Source: Collinsella aerofaciens (GTDB taxonomy: Bacteria; Actinomycetota; Coriobacteriia; Coriobacteriales; Coriobacteriaceae). Taken from it: a stretch of DNA of 64,000 nt. Both the position numbers and the translations under genes were made by a program. Below are positions 1 through 7,865 of the stretch, piece by piece; the first letter of the stretch is position 1; each line of letters opens with the position of its first letter. The stretch is taken from NCBI GenBank assembly GCA_905213325.1, contig CAJMHW010000004.1, positions 1 to 64,000 of the forward strand. The letters are read 5' to 3'. The notes under the pieces are model-generated. The model was not told the DNA's origin and ran no database searches. It saw only the letters and a list, made by a program, of their open reading frames with translations.

Positions 1-151
1 AGGCGAACAGCGCGTCGAGCTCGGCCTCCCTGTTGCGGACGGGGGCGCTGGCCAGCACCTCCCCGTCGCGGTCGATCAGGCAGGCCCAGTGCGACGACTT
101 GCCGACGTCCAGGCCGAGCACGGCCGCGGGTCTGGTGGATGGCGCTTTCAC
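1..151 (-). CDS. IS110-family transposase, N-terminal fragment (cut by window edge)
   Basis: The reverse strand opens with GTG at 149-151 behind a GGAAGGA ribosome binding site and runs off the left edge after 50 codons. The peptide contains GLDVGKSSHWACLIDRDG, the typical start of the RuvC-like DEDD domain of IS110-family transposases (first catalytic Asp in GLDVGK). These enzymes move an insertion sequence through a site-specific recombination mechanism. Only the N-terminus is visible, so the C-terminal Tnp20 domain and the intactness of the element cannot be judged. Confidence 0.8.
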   Translation of the reverse strand, partial: MKAPSTRPAAVLGLDVGKSSHWACLIDRDGEVLASAPVRNREAELDALFA

Positions 152-400
152 GGTGGTATCCTTCCGGTAGTCGTTCGACCGGATGGCCTCCCCCTCGGCA
201 CTCACATTACCAGCCGCGGCACCTGCCCGGCACTTTCCTATCAGCCGTCGGGGGCGGCGCGTCCCGCGCCGGCAGCACCCAACTGGCCCTCTCGGGGGCA
301 GGGACGTTCGGCCGTGCGCGGGCGCCCGGTCGGCGGCCCGTTCTGGGCGCGCCTCAATCGTAGCCCGAGACGGTCCCGGGCTGACAATTTCGACTGTAAT
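152..400. other. GC-rich non-coding stretch upstream of the IS110 transposase
   Basis: About 250 bases with no convincing gene; short open frames here lack ribosome binding sites and recognisable sequence. Composition is very GC-rich up to about 385 and becomes AT-rich from about 385-400, which may mark the end of the insertion sequence. In the IS110 subgroup this upstream non-coding segment encodes the bridge RNA. Short GC-rich inverted repeats occur (for example GGCGCG/CGCGCC near 256-270), but I cannot fold a bridge RNA with confidence. Confidence 0.4.
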
Positions 401-478
401 GGACGTTCTTAAATGACTAGTCATCCAAGGACGTCCCCAACGACTACTCATTTAAGTACGTCCCTAATGAGTACCCAA
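401..478 (+). repeat. Three degenerate about 27-nt direct repeats
   Basis: Three units in a row begin GGACGTTCTTAA (401), GGACGTCCCCAA (429) and GTACGTCCCTAA (456-457), each followed by an ACTAGTCAT/ACTACTCAT/GAGTACC-like half. The palindrome ATGACTAGTCAT lies at 413-424. A further copy of GGACGTTCTTAAA with ACTAG occurs at about 30354-30372 after glmM, so this is a dispersed motif. Function unknown. Confidence 0.5.
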
Positions 479-488
479 TGAGTGTGTG

Positions 489-512
489 GGCGAGCGGATT
501 TTCCCGCTCGCC
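489..512. terminator. Strong GC hairpin, possible terminator
   Basis: GGCGAGCGG (489-497) pairs perfectly with CCGCTCGCC (504-512) across a 6-nt loop. No clear U-tract follows, so it may be a terminator or simply a hairpin between the IS and the next promoter. Confidence 0.4.
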
Positions 513-590
513 GATTTGTGTCTTGAAAAATGTATATAACGACTATAACGTAGTGTGAAACATATTGGAAACAATACCGAGGAGGCTGCG

Positions 591-1673
591 TTGAAGAAAA
601 GCAATCTGGGCTATGTGCTGGTGCTGATCGCCGCGCTTATGTGGGGCAGCATCGGAATCTTTGTAAACGGCATCTCGGCCATGGGCGTTTCGTCCCAGAG
701 CATGGCCGCCTTTCGCTTGTTGGTCGGAGCGCTTATCTTGGCACCGGTCCTGATGTTTATGGGCTGCCGTCCGGGTGAGGGGTCTACCGTGGCTCAGGGT
801 CCGCTGGCCCTGTTCAAGGCAAGCCCTAAAGAGCTTGTTCCCTGCGCGCTTGTCGGTATCGTCGGTTTGGCCGCCGCCAACACCTGCTATTACGAGTGCA
901 TGGGCGAGGTGGGCATGTCCACGGCCTCGGTGCTGCTCTATACCTCGCCGGTGTTTGGCGTCGTGCTCGGCCGCGTGCTTTATCGCGAGGACGTGACCCC
1001 CAACAAGCTCGTTGCCATTGTCTTTAACATCGTTGGCTGTGTACTTGCAGTGACCAATGGCGACCTTTCCGGTTTCCATTTTTCGGTTTGGGGCGTCACG
1101 TCGGGCGTGATTGCAGGCCTTTGTGGTGCGTCGCTCGCGGTGTTTAGCCGAATAGCAACCAAGACGGTCCACCCGCTGGCTGTCACGTTTTGGGGTTTTG
1201 TTTTTGGCGGTGCGGTTATGGCGGCCATCGCGGCTCCGTGGCCGGATGTCGCTGCGGCAATGTCGCCACAGCTGTTGTTGTTGTTCCTTGGCTTTGGACT
1301 CATCCCCACAGCCGTGGCCTACATCTTATATATGCAGGGTCTGTCCATGGGGCTCGAGACGTCGAAAGTTCCCGTCGTAATGTCATTCGAGACGGTCGTC
1401 ACCGTACTGGTGGGCATTGGTGTCTATGCCGAGTCCGCCGGCGCGATCAAGGTTCTGGGCATTGTGCTTGTGCTCGCATCCATCCTGATCATGAACACCG
1501 ACTTCTCCAAGCTGCGCAACAGTGTGTTTGTCGGTCATGTCATTGAGAGCATGACCTTTAAGCCCAACGCGTGGTGGACCGAAAAATCTCAGGACATGGA
1601 TCTGTTTAAGGAACGCACCGGCATCGCGCTGGAACCCACCGTGCAGGAAAGCCCCTGGTACTTCGTGCGATAG
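591..1673 (+). CDS. EamA/DMT-superfamily permease
   Basis: A 360-residue membrane protein with about ten hydrophobic segments in two EamA repeats; MWGSIGIFV in the first and GFGLIPTAVAYILYMQGL in the second are typical of drug/metabolite transporter permeases. The substrate cannot be read from sequence. The frame stays open upstream to a GTG at 555, but GAGGAGG at 579-585 sits 5 nt before the TTG at 591, and the protein from there begins MKKSNLGYVLVLIAALMWG, so TTG 591 is the likelier start. After the last helix comes a hydrophilic tail of about 60 residues ending WYFVR, unusual for the family. CGTTATA-type half-sites lie just upstream (535-550), as they do before the PTS operon and its putative regulator. 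Confidence 0.85.
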   Translation: MKKSNLGYVLVLIAALMWGSIGIFVNGISAMGVSSQSMAAFRLLVGALILAPVLMFMGCRPGEGSTVAQGPLALFKASPKELVPCALVGIVGLAAANTCYYECMGEVGMSTASVLLYTSPVFGVVLGRVLYREDVTPNKLVAIVFNIVGCVLAVTNGDLSGFHFSVWGVTSGVIAGLCGASLAVFSRIATKTVHPLAVTFWGFVFGGAVMAAIAAPWPDVAAAMSPQLLLLFLGFGLIPTAVAYILYMQGLSMGLETSKVPVVMSFETVVTVLVGIGVYAESAGAIKVLGIVLVLASILIMNTDFSKLRNSVFVGHVIESMTFKPNAWWTEKSQDMDLFKERTGIALEPTVQESPWYFVR

Positions 1674-1788
1674 AGGATTGTGTGCGGCGTCTGACCTGGG
1701 GTTATCCAGCCAGCGCCGGCCTATCCAGCCCCAACGTTTCAAGTACGTTAAACCCGTCAACGGTCGATTTTCACCCGCGAACGGTCTT

Positions 1789-1840
1789 TATACTAATTAG
1801 CAATATAGGCAACGTATAAGACGTTATAATGACCATAACG
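1789..1840 (+). promoter_or_regulatory. Promoter and candidate GntR operator of the PTS operon
   Basis: TATACT (1789-1794) is a good -10 box. Downstream, CGTTAT (1822-1827) and ATAACG (1835-1840) form a perfect inverted repeat with 7 nt between, directly before the ribosome binding site AAAAGGAGGAGG. Its position between the -10 and the start codon suits a repressor site. The same CGTTATA half-site occurs before the gntR gene at 7866. Assignment to that regulator is inference. Confidence 0.5.
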
Positions 1841-1856
1841 AAAAGGAGGAGGCAAG

Positions 1857-2780
1857 ATGAATCAGATCATTCTCGCATCTCATGGCGGCCTGGCCGCAGG
1901 CGCCAAAGACACGCTCGAGATGGTTCTCGGCGACGTGTCGAACGTCCACGTCGTGTCGCTTGCTCGTGACGACAAGGAGCCCATCACCAATAAGGTTGAG
2001 GCTATGATCGCCACGTTCAACGCGGACGACACCGTCTATGTGCTGACCGATATGCTCGGCAGCTCGGTCAACAACAACATGGTCGAGCTTTCCAAGAACG
2101 GCACGAAGTTCACGGTTGTCAGCGGTTTCAACATTCCGTTGGCACTGACGCTCGCTATGAGCCCCGTCCCCGTCAAGGGCGCCGAGCTCGCGGCCCTCAT
2201 CAACGAGGCCCGCACCGGTCTGACCAACCCCAACGCACCGGTCGAGGCCGCCGCGGCTCCCGCCAAGAAAGCCAAGGCGTCCCGTCACAGCTCCGGTCCC
2301 GCCAAGATCGTCCTCGCACGTCTTGACTACCGTCTGCTGCACGGCCAGGTCGTCTTTACCTGGACCACCAAGGTTCAGGCCGAGCGCATCATCGTCGTCG
2401 ACAACGCTGCCGCCAACGATGACATCAAGAAGGGCGCTCTTAAGCTGGCCAAGCCCCAGGGCGTGCGCCTGAACGTCTTCACCGTCGAGCGTGCCCTCGC
2501 CAAGATGGACAAGCTCAACACCCTCGGCGAGCGCGTCATGTTCGTCTTTGGCAACACGGCCGAGATGCTGCAGTTCTGCCAGGGCTACAAGCCCGACGCC
2601 ATCAACCTGGGCGCCACCGCCAACCACGACGGTGCCGATCAGGTCGGCGGCAAGGACAGCTCCGTCTTCCTCGACGCCACCCAGAAGGCCGACGTCAACC
2701 AGCTGCTCGACATGGGCATTAAGCTCTATGTCCAGCAGACCCCTACGTATCAGAGCGTCGACATCGACGCCAAGCTGTAA
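1857..2780 (+). CDS. PTS mannose-family EIIAB fusion
   Basis: A 307-residue cytoplasmic phosphotransferase component that receives phosphate from HPr and passes it to the incoming sugar. Residues 1-130 form the EIIA domain (PTS EIIA-man) with the phosphorylated His9 in ILASHGG. An Ala/Pro/Lys linker (about 128-148) joins it to the EIIB domain (PTSIIB-sor), where His162 in RLDYRLLHGQV is the phosphorylation site. The ATG is preceded by AAAAGGAGGAGG. It heads an operon with EIIC, EIID and a SIS deglycase, 36 nt before EIIC. The neighbouring deglycase suggests an Amadori-type glucosamine/fructosamine conjugate as substrate rather than mannose; the gfr/fra/frl systems of other bacteria have this organisation. 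The exact sugar cannot be told from the sequence. Confidence 0.92.
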   Translation: MNQIILASHGGLAAGAKDTLEMVLGDVSNVHVVSLARDDKEPITNKVEAMIATFNADDTVYVLTDMLGSSVNNNMVELSKNGTKFTVVSGFNIPLALTLAMSPVPVKGAELAALINEARTGLTNPNAPVEAAAAPAKKAKASRHSSGPAKIVLARLDYRLLHGQVVFTWTTKVQAERIIVVDNAAANDDIKKGALKLAKPQGVRLNVFTVERALAKMDKLNTLGERVMFVFGNTAEMLQFCQGYKPDAINLGATANHDGADQVGGKDSSVFLDATQKADVNQLLDMGIKLYVQQTPTYQSVDIDAKL

Positions 2781-2816
2781 TCAACCAGGCTTTTGCCTGA
2801 CTGAAAGGAGAAGGGT

Positions 2817-3611
2817 ATGAATACGTTCATCAGTGCGGTGCTCGTCGGCCTCGTCGGCGTGTTCTGCATGTGGGACTCCCGCCTGCTCGGTCGTCTTAAC
2901 TTCGAGCAGCCCCTCGTTGGCGCTACGCTCGTCGGTCTGCTGCTGGGCGATGTGCCCACCGGCCTTGCCGTCGGTGCCGCCGTCGAGCTCGTGTCCATGG
3001 GCCTGGTGCAGGTCGGCGCCGCCGTTCCGCCCGATATGGTCCTGGGCGGCATCGTGGCCGCTGCCTTTGCGTGCCTGACCGACGCTTCCGCCGAGACCGC
3101 CATGACGATCGCCATCCCGGTCGCCGTCTTGGGTCAGCTCCTCGGCATCGTGTTCCGTTCCATCATCGCCGCCCTCACCCATGTGGCAGATAACGCGATC
3201 GATAACGGAAAGTTCAAGACCGCCTACCGTATGCACATCTGCGCCGGCTCCGGTCTGTACGCCGTCATGTACTTCCTGCCGATCTTCCTCGCCGTCTTTG
3301 TTGGCACCGACCTGGTTCAGGCCATCGTCAACATGGTTCCCGAGTGGCTGTCCACTGGTCTTAACGTTTCGACCAAGATCATGACCGCCTACGGCTTGGC
3401 CCTGCTGCTCACCATGATGATCAAGAAGGGTATGACTCCGTTCCTGTTCATCGGTTTCCTGCTCGCCGCTTACCTCAACCTGTCCGTCATCGCGGTCGCT
3501 CTGATCGGTGTGTGCCTGGCTGTCGTCTTCATGGGCTTCAAGTTCAACGGTTCCCATGCAGCCGCCGGTGTCGATTCCGACTACGATCCGCTCGAAGACG
3601 ACGAAGACTAA
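2817..3611 (+). CDS. PTS mannose/sorbose-family EIIC membrane subunit
   Basis: A 264-residue membrane protein of the EIIC-sorbose family (PTS EII-Sor). It has many hydrophobic helices and the family's N-terminal features WDSRLLGRLNFEQPLVGATL and AAVELVSMGLVQVG. With EIID it forms the substrate channel of the mannose-type PTS. AAGGAGAAGGG precedes the ATG. The protein ends in an acidic cytoplasmic tail (DYDPLEDDED). EIID follows after 13 nt, so the genes are almost certainly cotranscribed. Confidence 0.92.
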   Translation: MNTFISAVLVGLVGVFCMWDSRLLGRLNFEQPLVGATLVGLLLGDVPTGLAVGAAVELVSMGLVQVGAAVPPDMVLGGIVAAAFACLTDASAETAMTIAIPVAVLGQLLGIVFRSIIAALTHVADNAIDNGKFKTAYRMHICAGSGLYAVMYFLPIFLAVFVGTDLVQAIVNMVPEWLSTGLNVSTKIMTAYGLALLLTMMIKKGMTPFLFIGFLLAAYLNLSVIAVALIGVCLAVVFMGFKFNGSHAAAGVDSDYDPLEDDED

Positions 3612-3624
3612 GGAGGAACACACT

Positions 3625-4458
3625 ATGGCAACCGCAACCAAGGACGTGTCCCTGAACAAGAAGGTCAGCCAGTTCTTCTGGCGCTCCTGGGCCATCCAGG
3701 CCTCTTGGAACTACGAGCGTCAGATGAACATGGGCTTCCTCTACGGCATGGTTCCCACGCTCGATCGCCTCTATCCGGATGAGTCCGACCCCAAGCAGCT
3801 CGCTGCTAAGAAAGAGGCTTACCACCGTCACATGGCGTTCTACAACTGCACCCCGCAGACGAGCGCTTTCATCCTGGGCCTCTCCGCCTCCATGGAGGAG
3901 GAGTACGCCAAGGATCCCGAGAACTTCGATCCCGATTCGATCAACGCGGTCAAGACCTCCCTCATGGGTCCGCTTTCCGGCATCGGTGACTCCTTCTTCC
4001 AGGGCACCATCCGCGTTATCGCCTTTGGCCTGGGCGTTCAGCTGGCTCAGCAGGGCTCCATCATGGGCCCGATCCTGGCTATGCTCATCTCCATCGTCCC
4101 CTCTGTGCTGATCACTTGGTTCGCAGCCAAGATGGGTTATCAGGGCGGCCACGAGTACCTGAGCAAGCTTCAGGGCGGCGACCTCATGGAGAAGCTCATG
4201 TATGTCTGCGGCATCGTGGGTCTTATGTCCGTGGGCGGCATGATCGCTACGCTGATCGGCGCCACCACCCCGCTGCAGTTCGCTGAGGGCACCGTCGTGA
4301 TCCAGGACATCCTGGACGGCATGATGCCCCAGATGATCTCCCTCGGCCTCACTGGCCTTATGTACTGGCTCATCAAGAAGAACGTCAACACCGGTTGGCT
4401 TCTCGTGATCGCCATTGTGGGCGGCATCGCCCTCTCCGCGGTCGGCATCCTGGCTTAG
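3625..4458 (+). CDS. PTS mannose-family EIID membrane subunit
   Basis: A 277-residue EIID protein (PTS EIID family, PF03613). It carries the N-terminal signature FWRSWAIQASWNYERQMNMG and the conserved FYNCTPQTSAFILGL and LMGPLSGIGDSFFQGT segments, with membrane helices in the C-terminal half. The frame is open further upstream, but AGGAGG at 3611-3616 and the conserved N-terminus fix the start at ATG 3625. It is the last PTS component; a 199-nt spacer with two hairpins separates it from the deglycase gene. Confidence 0.92.
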   Translation: MATATKDVSLNKKVSQFFWRSWAIQASWNYERQMNMGFLYGMVPTLDRLYPDESDPKQLAAKKEAYHRHMAFYNCTPQTSAFILGLSASMEEEYAKDPENFDPDSINAVKTSLMGPLSGIGDSFFQGTIRVIAFGLGVQLAQQGSIMGPILAMLISIVPSVLITWFAAKMGYQGGHEYLSKLQGGDLMEKLMYVCGIVGLMSVGGMIATLIGATTPLQFAEGTVVIQDILDGMMPQMISLGLTGLMYWLIKKNVNTGWLLVIAIVGGIALSAVGILA

Positions 4459-4492
4459 TCGCGACTAAGCGCCTAACCGCTTTCCCCCGGGG

Positions 4493-4567
4493 GCCTGCCT
4501 GGCATCCCATACCCCAGGCAGGCTTCCATCCCCAACATGCGACAATGGGACAGTCCCTTTGTCGCAT
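4493..4567 (+). promoter_or_regulatory. Two stable hairpins between EIID and the deglycase gene
   Basis: GCCTGCCTGG (4493-4502) pairs with CCAGGCAGGC (4514-4523). ATGCGACAA (4537-4545) pairs with TTGTCGCAT (4559-4567), with an inner GGGA/TCCC stem. Neither is followed by a long U-tract, so they look more like partial terminators or RNA stability elements that could set PTS versus enzyme dosage. Confidence 0.5.
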
Positions 4568-4657
4568 CCTCAACGGGCCGGCGACTCGGTCCAAACCACA
4601 GTAACCCTGCGAGCGCCCGGCAATGTGGCGCCGCAAAAATTGAAAGGAATGTGTCAA

Positions 4658-5641
4658 ATGTACGAGATCGACCTTAACCTTCCTAAGCAGATCGTCGCTG
4701 ACGTCCTGTCCAACCACGAGATCCACAGCGTCGCTTTCGTCGGCTGCGGCGCCTCCATGTCCGACCTTTACCCCGCCAAGTACTTCCTGGCCAACAACAC
4801 GGACAAGCTGAACGTTCAGATCTTCACTGCTAACGAGTTCAACTACGACACGCCTTCCTGGGTCAACGAGCACACCTTCGTGATCACCTGCTCCCTCGGT
4901 GGCTCCACGCCCGAGACCGTCGAGGCCAACAAGACCGCCAAGAAGCACAACTGCCCGGTCGTCTCCCTCACCAACAAGGCTGGCTCCGCTCTGACCGTCG
5001 ACGCTGACTACGTCATCGTTCACGGCTTCCACGCCAACTTCGCTGCCAAGTGCGAGAAGCCCGGCTACGCCATCGCTCTTGCTGTCGAGATCCTTCAGCA
5101 GACCGAGGGCTATGACCACTACGAGGACATGATCACCGGCCTCACCAACGTCTTTGAGCTCTGCGAGAACGCTGCTCAGTCCTGCAAGAAGCTCGCCAAG
5201 AAGTTCGCCGAGGACTTCAAGGACGACAAGATGATCTACTTCATGGCTTCCGGTGCCTCCGAGAAGATGGCTTATTCTCACGCCGCCTTCCTGTTCACCG
5301 AGATGCAGTGGATCGACGCCGCCGCCTACAACACCGGTGAGTACTTCCACGGCCCGTTCGAGGTTTCCACCGAGGGTAAGCCCTACGTCTTCTTCATGTC
5401 CGATGGCGCTACCCGTCCGATGGACGCCCGCGCCCTCACCTTCCTTAAGCGCATGGGCGCCAAGGTCGCTCTGATCGACTCCAAGGACTACGGCCTGGCT
5501 GACGCCGTGCCCGCGAGCGTCGTCACCTACTTCAACCCGCTGCTGCACCTCGCCGTTATGCGTGAGTACGGCAACCAGATCGCCGAGGCCCGTCAGCACC
5601 CGCTGACCATGCGTCGCTACATGTGGAAGCTTTCCTACTAA
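4658..5641 (+). CDS. SIS-domain sugar-phosphate deglycase (FraB/FrlB/GfrF-like)
   Basis: A 327-residue protein with two SIS domains (about 20-150 and 190-310). SIS deglycases of the FraB/FrlB/GfrF group cleave 6-phosphorylated Amadori products to glucose 6-phosphate and the free amine or amino acid. Glu215 (FTEMQW) and His231 (EYFHGPFE) are 16 residues apart, the spacing and nearly the numbering I recall for the catalytic Glu/His pair of FraB. GAAAGGAA at 4642-4649 selects ATG 4658 over earlier in-frame codons. The gene closes the PTS operon and a strong terminator follows, so PTS uptake would deliver its phosphorylated substrate. A plain GlmS-type isomerase role is unlikely because no glutaminase domain is present. 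The precise amine is unknown. Confidence 0.8.
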   Translation: MYEIDLNLPKQIVADVLSNHEIHSVAFVGCGASMSDLYPAKYFLANNTDKLNVQIFTANEFNYDTPSWVNEHTFVITCSLGGSTPETVEANKTAKKHNCPVVSLTNKAGSALTVDADYVIVHGFHANFAAKCEKPGYAIALAVEILQQTEGYDHYEDMITGLTNVFELCENAAQSCKKLAKKFAEDFKDDKMIYFMASGASEKMAYSHAAFLFTEMQWIDAAAYNTGEYFHGPFEVSTEGKPYVFFMSDGATRPMDARALTFLKRMGAKVALIDSKDYGLADAVPASVVTYFNPLLHLAVMREYGNQIAEARQHPLTMRRYMWKLSY

Positions 5642-5675
5642 TCACAAGTAAGTAGACCTTACGGGTTGATTGAGA

Positions 5676-5706
5676 GGGGATGGGGCTTGCGCCCCGTCCC
5701 CTTTTT
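5676..5706 (+). terminator. Rho-independent terminator of the PTS-deglycase operon
   Basis: GGGGATGGGGC (5676-5686), loop TTGC, then GCCCCGTCCCC (5691-5701) followed by TTTTT. Confidence 0.9.
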
Positions 5707-5741
5707 GCTCTGGGGAGGGCGTGTCTGTCGCGCCATAAAAC

Positions 5742-5785
5742 CCCAGATAAAACCTACCAAAATAAACCTGTCCCTTTTTGGCAGG
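5742..5785 (+). repeat. Dispersed palindromic repeat, copy 1
   Basis: Consensus begins CCCAGATAAAACCT, continues CCAAAATAAACCTGTCCC and ends TTTTTGGYAGG. CCTACCAAAA and TTTTTGGCAGG can pair, giving a hairpin. Other copies lie at 6430-6462, 7732-7773 and 15836-15879. This copy and the next bracket the HAD gene in opposite orientation. Confidence 0.8.
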
Positions 5786-5800
5786 TGGGAGGAGATGCGT

Positions 5801-6430
5801 ATGATCAAGGCAGTGCTGTTTGATATGGACGGCGTGCTGGTCGATACCGAGTGGTTCTACAACCGTCGCCGCGTGGCGTTTATGGAGGAGCATGGCATTA
5901 CGTACGATAGAATTCCAGATCTTTCGGGGTCTAATGAACCGGCAATCTGGGAAGCTCTAGTTCCTGGCAATCTCACGTTACGCGAGGAATTGCTCACGGA
6001 ATATAAAAAAAGATATTGCCCCGCTCATCCCGTTCCGTATGCCGAGCTACTCAACGAGCAGACGGAGCCGGTGATGCGTGAGCTGCACAAGCGCGGCGTG
6101 AAGTGTGCCATCGCGAGTTCGTCCTATCGCGAGCTCATTGACGAGCTGGTGGAGATTGCCGGTATCGCCGACGTGCTGGACTACACCATCAGCGGTCACG
6201 AGTGCAGTGCGTTTAAGCCCGACCCCGAGATCTACCTGCGTGCCATGGAAGCACTGGGGGTTGAGCCTTCCGAGTGCCTGGTTATCGAGGACTCGCCTTT
6301 GGGCATCGAGGCCGGCAAGCGCTCCGGCGCCCGCGTCCTGGCGCTGCGTCCGCACGAGGGCGTCAACCTGGACCAGTCCGCCGCCGACGTTGTCATCGAC
6401 AACCTGACCGACATCCTACCTGCCATTTAG
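5801..6430 (+). CDS. HAD-superfamily hydrolase, beta-phosphoglucomutase-like
   Basis: A 209-residue cytoplasmic HAD protein. Motif I is FDMDGVLVDTE (nucleophile Asp8, acid/base Asp10), motif II lies in CAIASSS, motif III is the Lys in AFKPDPEIY and motif IV is VIEDSPLGIEAG. The cap insertion after motif I fits subfamily IA (beta-phosphoglucomutase or sugar-phosphatase type). Two ATGs are possible: 5795 abuts the GGAGG and 5801 has normal spacing, so 5801 is preferred. Codons in the first third are more AT-rich than those in neighbouring genes. Next to a sugar PTS, a sugar-phosphate substrate is plausible but unproven. Palindromic repeats flank the gene on both sides. Confidence 0.8.
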   Translation: MIKAVLFDMDGVLVDTEWFYNRRRVAFMEEHGITYDRIPDLSGSNEPAIWEALVPGNLTLREELLTEYKKRYCPAHPVPYAELLNEQTEPVMRELHKRGVKCAIASSSYRELIDELVEIAGIADVLDYTISGHECSAFKPDPEIYLRAMEALGVEPSECLVIEDSPLGIEAGKRSGARVLALRPHEGVNLDQSAADVVIDNLTDILPAI

Positions 6431-6462
6431 GGACAGGTTTATTTTGGCAGGTTTTATCTGGG
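6430..6462 (-). repeat. Dispersed palindromic repeat, copy 2 (inverted)
   Basis: Reverse complement of the copy-1 consensus, starting at the last base of the HAD stop codon. Confidence 0.8.
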
Positions 6463-6475
6463 CAAACGCCGTATT

Positions 6476-6515
6476 CGCCGTGAAGGGACCGCTCTCTTCA
6501 CGGCGTTTTTCTTTT
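6476..6515 (+). terminator. Rho-independent terminator after the HAD gene
   Basis: CGCCGTGAA (6476-6484) pairs with TTCACGGCG (6497-6505), followed by TTTTTCTTTT. Confidence 0.9.
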
Positions 6516-6636
6516 GAGCGGCCTCACGGTCCTTCTGATGGTTGTCGAGAGAGGGTGAATTGAAGCGCCCTCGCACACTACATGCTACAATCGCGGACAT
6601 GCCCCACAACTACATCTGCCTTCGAAAGGAGCCTAC

Positions 6637-7644
6637 GTGGCGAACGCCATTGATCAGCTCACGGACCGAGTGCTCGTACTCGGCCGTCTCGCCATCGTTC
6701 GCCGCGCCATCACCGCCGTGGCGGTCACCATTTCGGCCGTTCTCCAGACATTTCTGATCCAGGCGTTCATTCGGCCCGCTGACCTGCTTCCGAGCGGCCT
6801 TACCGGCGTCGCGGTCCTGCTCGATCGCGTTACCTCGCTCGGCGGCGTTCACATCGACATCTCGCTCGGCATGCTCGCGCTCAACATCCCCGTGGCGCTC
6901 CTATGTTGGAGCGGCATCAGCAAGCGCTTTGTCATCTTCTCGATGATGCAGGTCGTGCTCTCGTCGCTGTTCCTCAACATCTTTCACTTCGCTCCGTTTT
7001 TGGGCGACAAGATTATGCTCATCATTTTTGGCGGCGTGGTCTCGGGTCTGGGCGCTGCCATCGCGCTAAAGTCCGGCGCATCCACCGGCGGCACCGACTT
7101 TATCGCGCTGTGGGTCTCCAACCACACGGGCAAGACTATCTGGGGTGTCATCTTTGGTTTCAACTGCTTTATCCTGGCGATCTTTGGCTTTATGTTTGGC
7201 TGGGACAAGGCGGCGTACTCCATCGTGTTCCAGTTTATTTCGACCAAGACTATCGACAGTTTCTATCGTCGCTACGATCGCGTGACGCTGCAGATCACAA
7301 CGCGTAAAGCCGACGAGGTCATGACCGCCTATGTTGACCATTTTCAGCACGGCATTAGCTGCGCCGAGGTCATTGGCGGATACAGCCGCGAAAAGATGTA
7401 TCTGCTGCACGCCGTTGTCTCGACCTATGAGAGCCAGGACATTATCAAGCTAGTGTGCGACATTGATCCCGGCGCCGTAATCAATGTGTTCCACACGCTC
7501 AACTTTGTGGGCGGCTGGTGGGGCGGTCATGTTGACGAGCCCATGCCCACGGCCGTACCCGATCCCGACAAGCCCGCGCGCATGGCCAGCAGGCAGGCGC
7601 GCCTCATCGAGCAGGACAGTCTGCAACAGGACGACGGCAAGTAG
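6637..7644 (+). CDS. YitT-family membrane protein with DUF2179 domain
   Basis: A 335-residue protein. The N-terminal half has about five or six membrane helices of the YitT family (including PSGLTGVAVLL and GASTGGTDFIALWVSN). A soluble C-terminal DUF2179 domain follows (about 215-300, including RKADEVMTAYVDHFQHGIS and VVSTYESQDI). The start is GTG 6637 behind GAAAGGAG. The family is widespread in Firmicutes and Actinobacteria and has no firmly known substrate. The gene appears monocistronic, with a hairpin terminator-like structure downstream. Confidence 0.85.
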   Translation: MANAIDQLTDRVLVLGRLAIVRRAITAVAVTISAVLQTFLIQAFIRPADLLPSGLTGVAVLLDRVTSLGGVHIDISLGMLALNIPVALLCWSGISKRFVIFSMMQVVLSSLFLNIFHFAPFLGDKIMLIIFGGVVSGLGAAIALKSGASTGGTDFIALWVSNHTGKTIWGVIFGFNCFILAIFGFMFGWDKAAYSIVFQFISTKTIDSFYRRYDRVTLQITTRKADEVMTAYVDHFQHGISCAEVIGGYSREKMYLLHAVVSTYESQDIIKLVCDIDPGAVINVFHTLNFVGGWWGGHVDEPMPTAVPDPDKPARMASRQARLIEQDSLQQDDGK

Positions 7645-7684
7645 GGTATTGGCATTTTGCCGGTCCTGCGCAACCCATCCGAAC

Positions 7685-7727
7685 GAGCCCCCCGAAAGCC
7701 CCGTTGCTTTCGAGGGGCTCTCGTTTG
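7685..7727 (+). terminator. Hairpin terminator after the YitT gene
   Basis: GAGCCCCCCGAAAGC (7685-7699) pairs with GCTTTCGAGGGGCTC (7706-7720) with one mismatch; TCGTTTG follows. Confidence 0.7.
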
Positions 7728-7731
7728 ACAT

Positions 7732-7773
7732 GATAAAAACCTACCAAAATAGACCTGTCGCTTTTTTGGTAGG
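7732..7773 (+). repeat. Dispersed palindromic repeat, copy 3
   Basis: Carries a perfect CCTACCAAAA / TTTTGGTAGG stem around AGACCTGTCGC-type sequence; same family as 5742-5785. Confidence 0.8.
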
Positions 7774-7791
7774 CAGGGTGTATCGTTTTAT

Positions 7792-7829
7792 CGTTATGAT
7801 GTAATATAGAGCTAGACGTTATATATGTA
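7792..7829 (+). promoter_or_regulatory. Candidate autoregulatory site of the first GntR gene
   Basis: CGTTATGAT (7792-7800) and ACGTTATATATG (7817-7828) are two CGTTATA-type half-sites about 25 nt apart, 40-75 nt before the gntR start. They match half-sites before the PTS operon and the DMT permease. Confidence 0.4.
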
Positions 7830-7865
7830 TTAGTAATTTCGATATTTTGATAAGAGTGATCAGAT

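Noticed and set aside
89..416. Small plus-strand frames near the left edge
   Set aside because: Pro/Arg/Gly-rich frames over the IS110 5' end and its GC-rich upstream DNA, with no ribosome binding sites.
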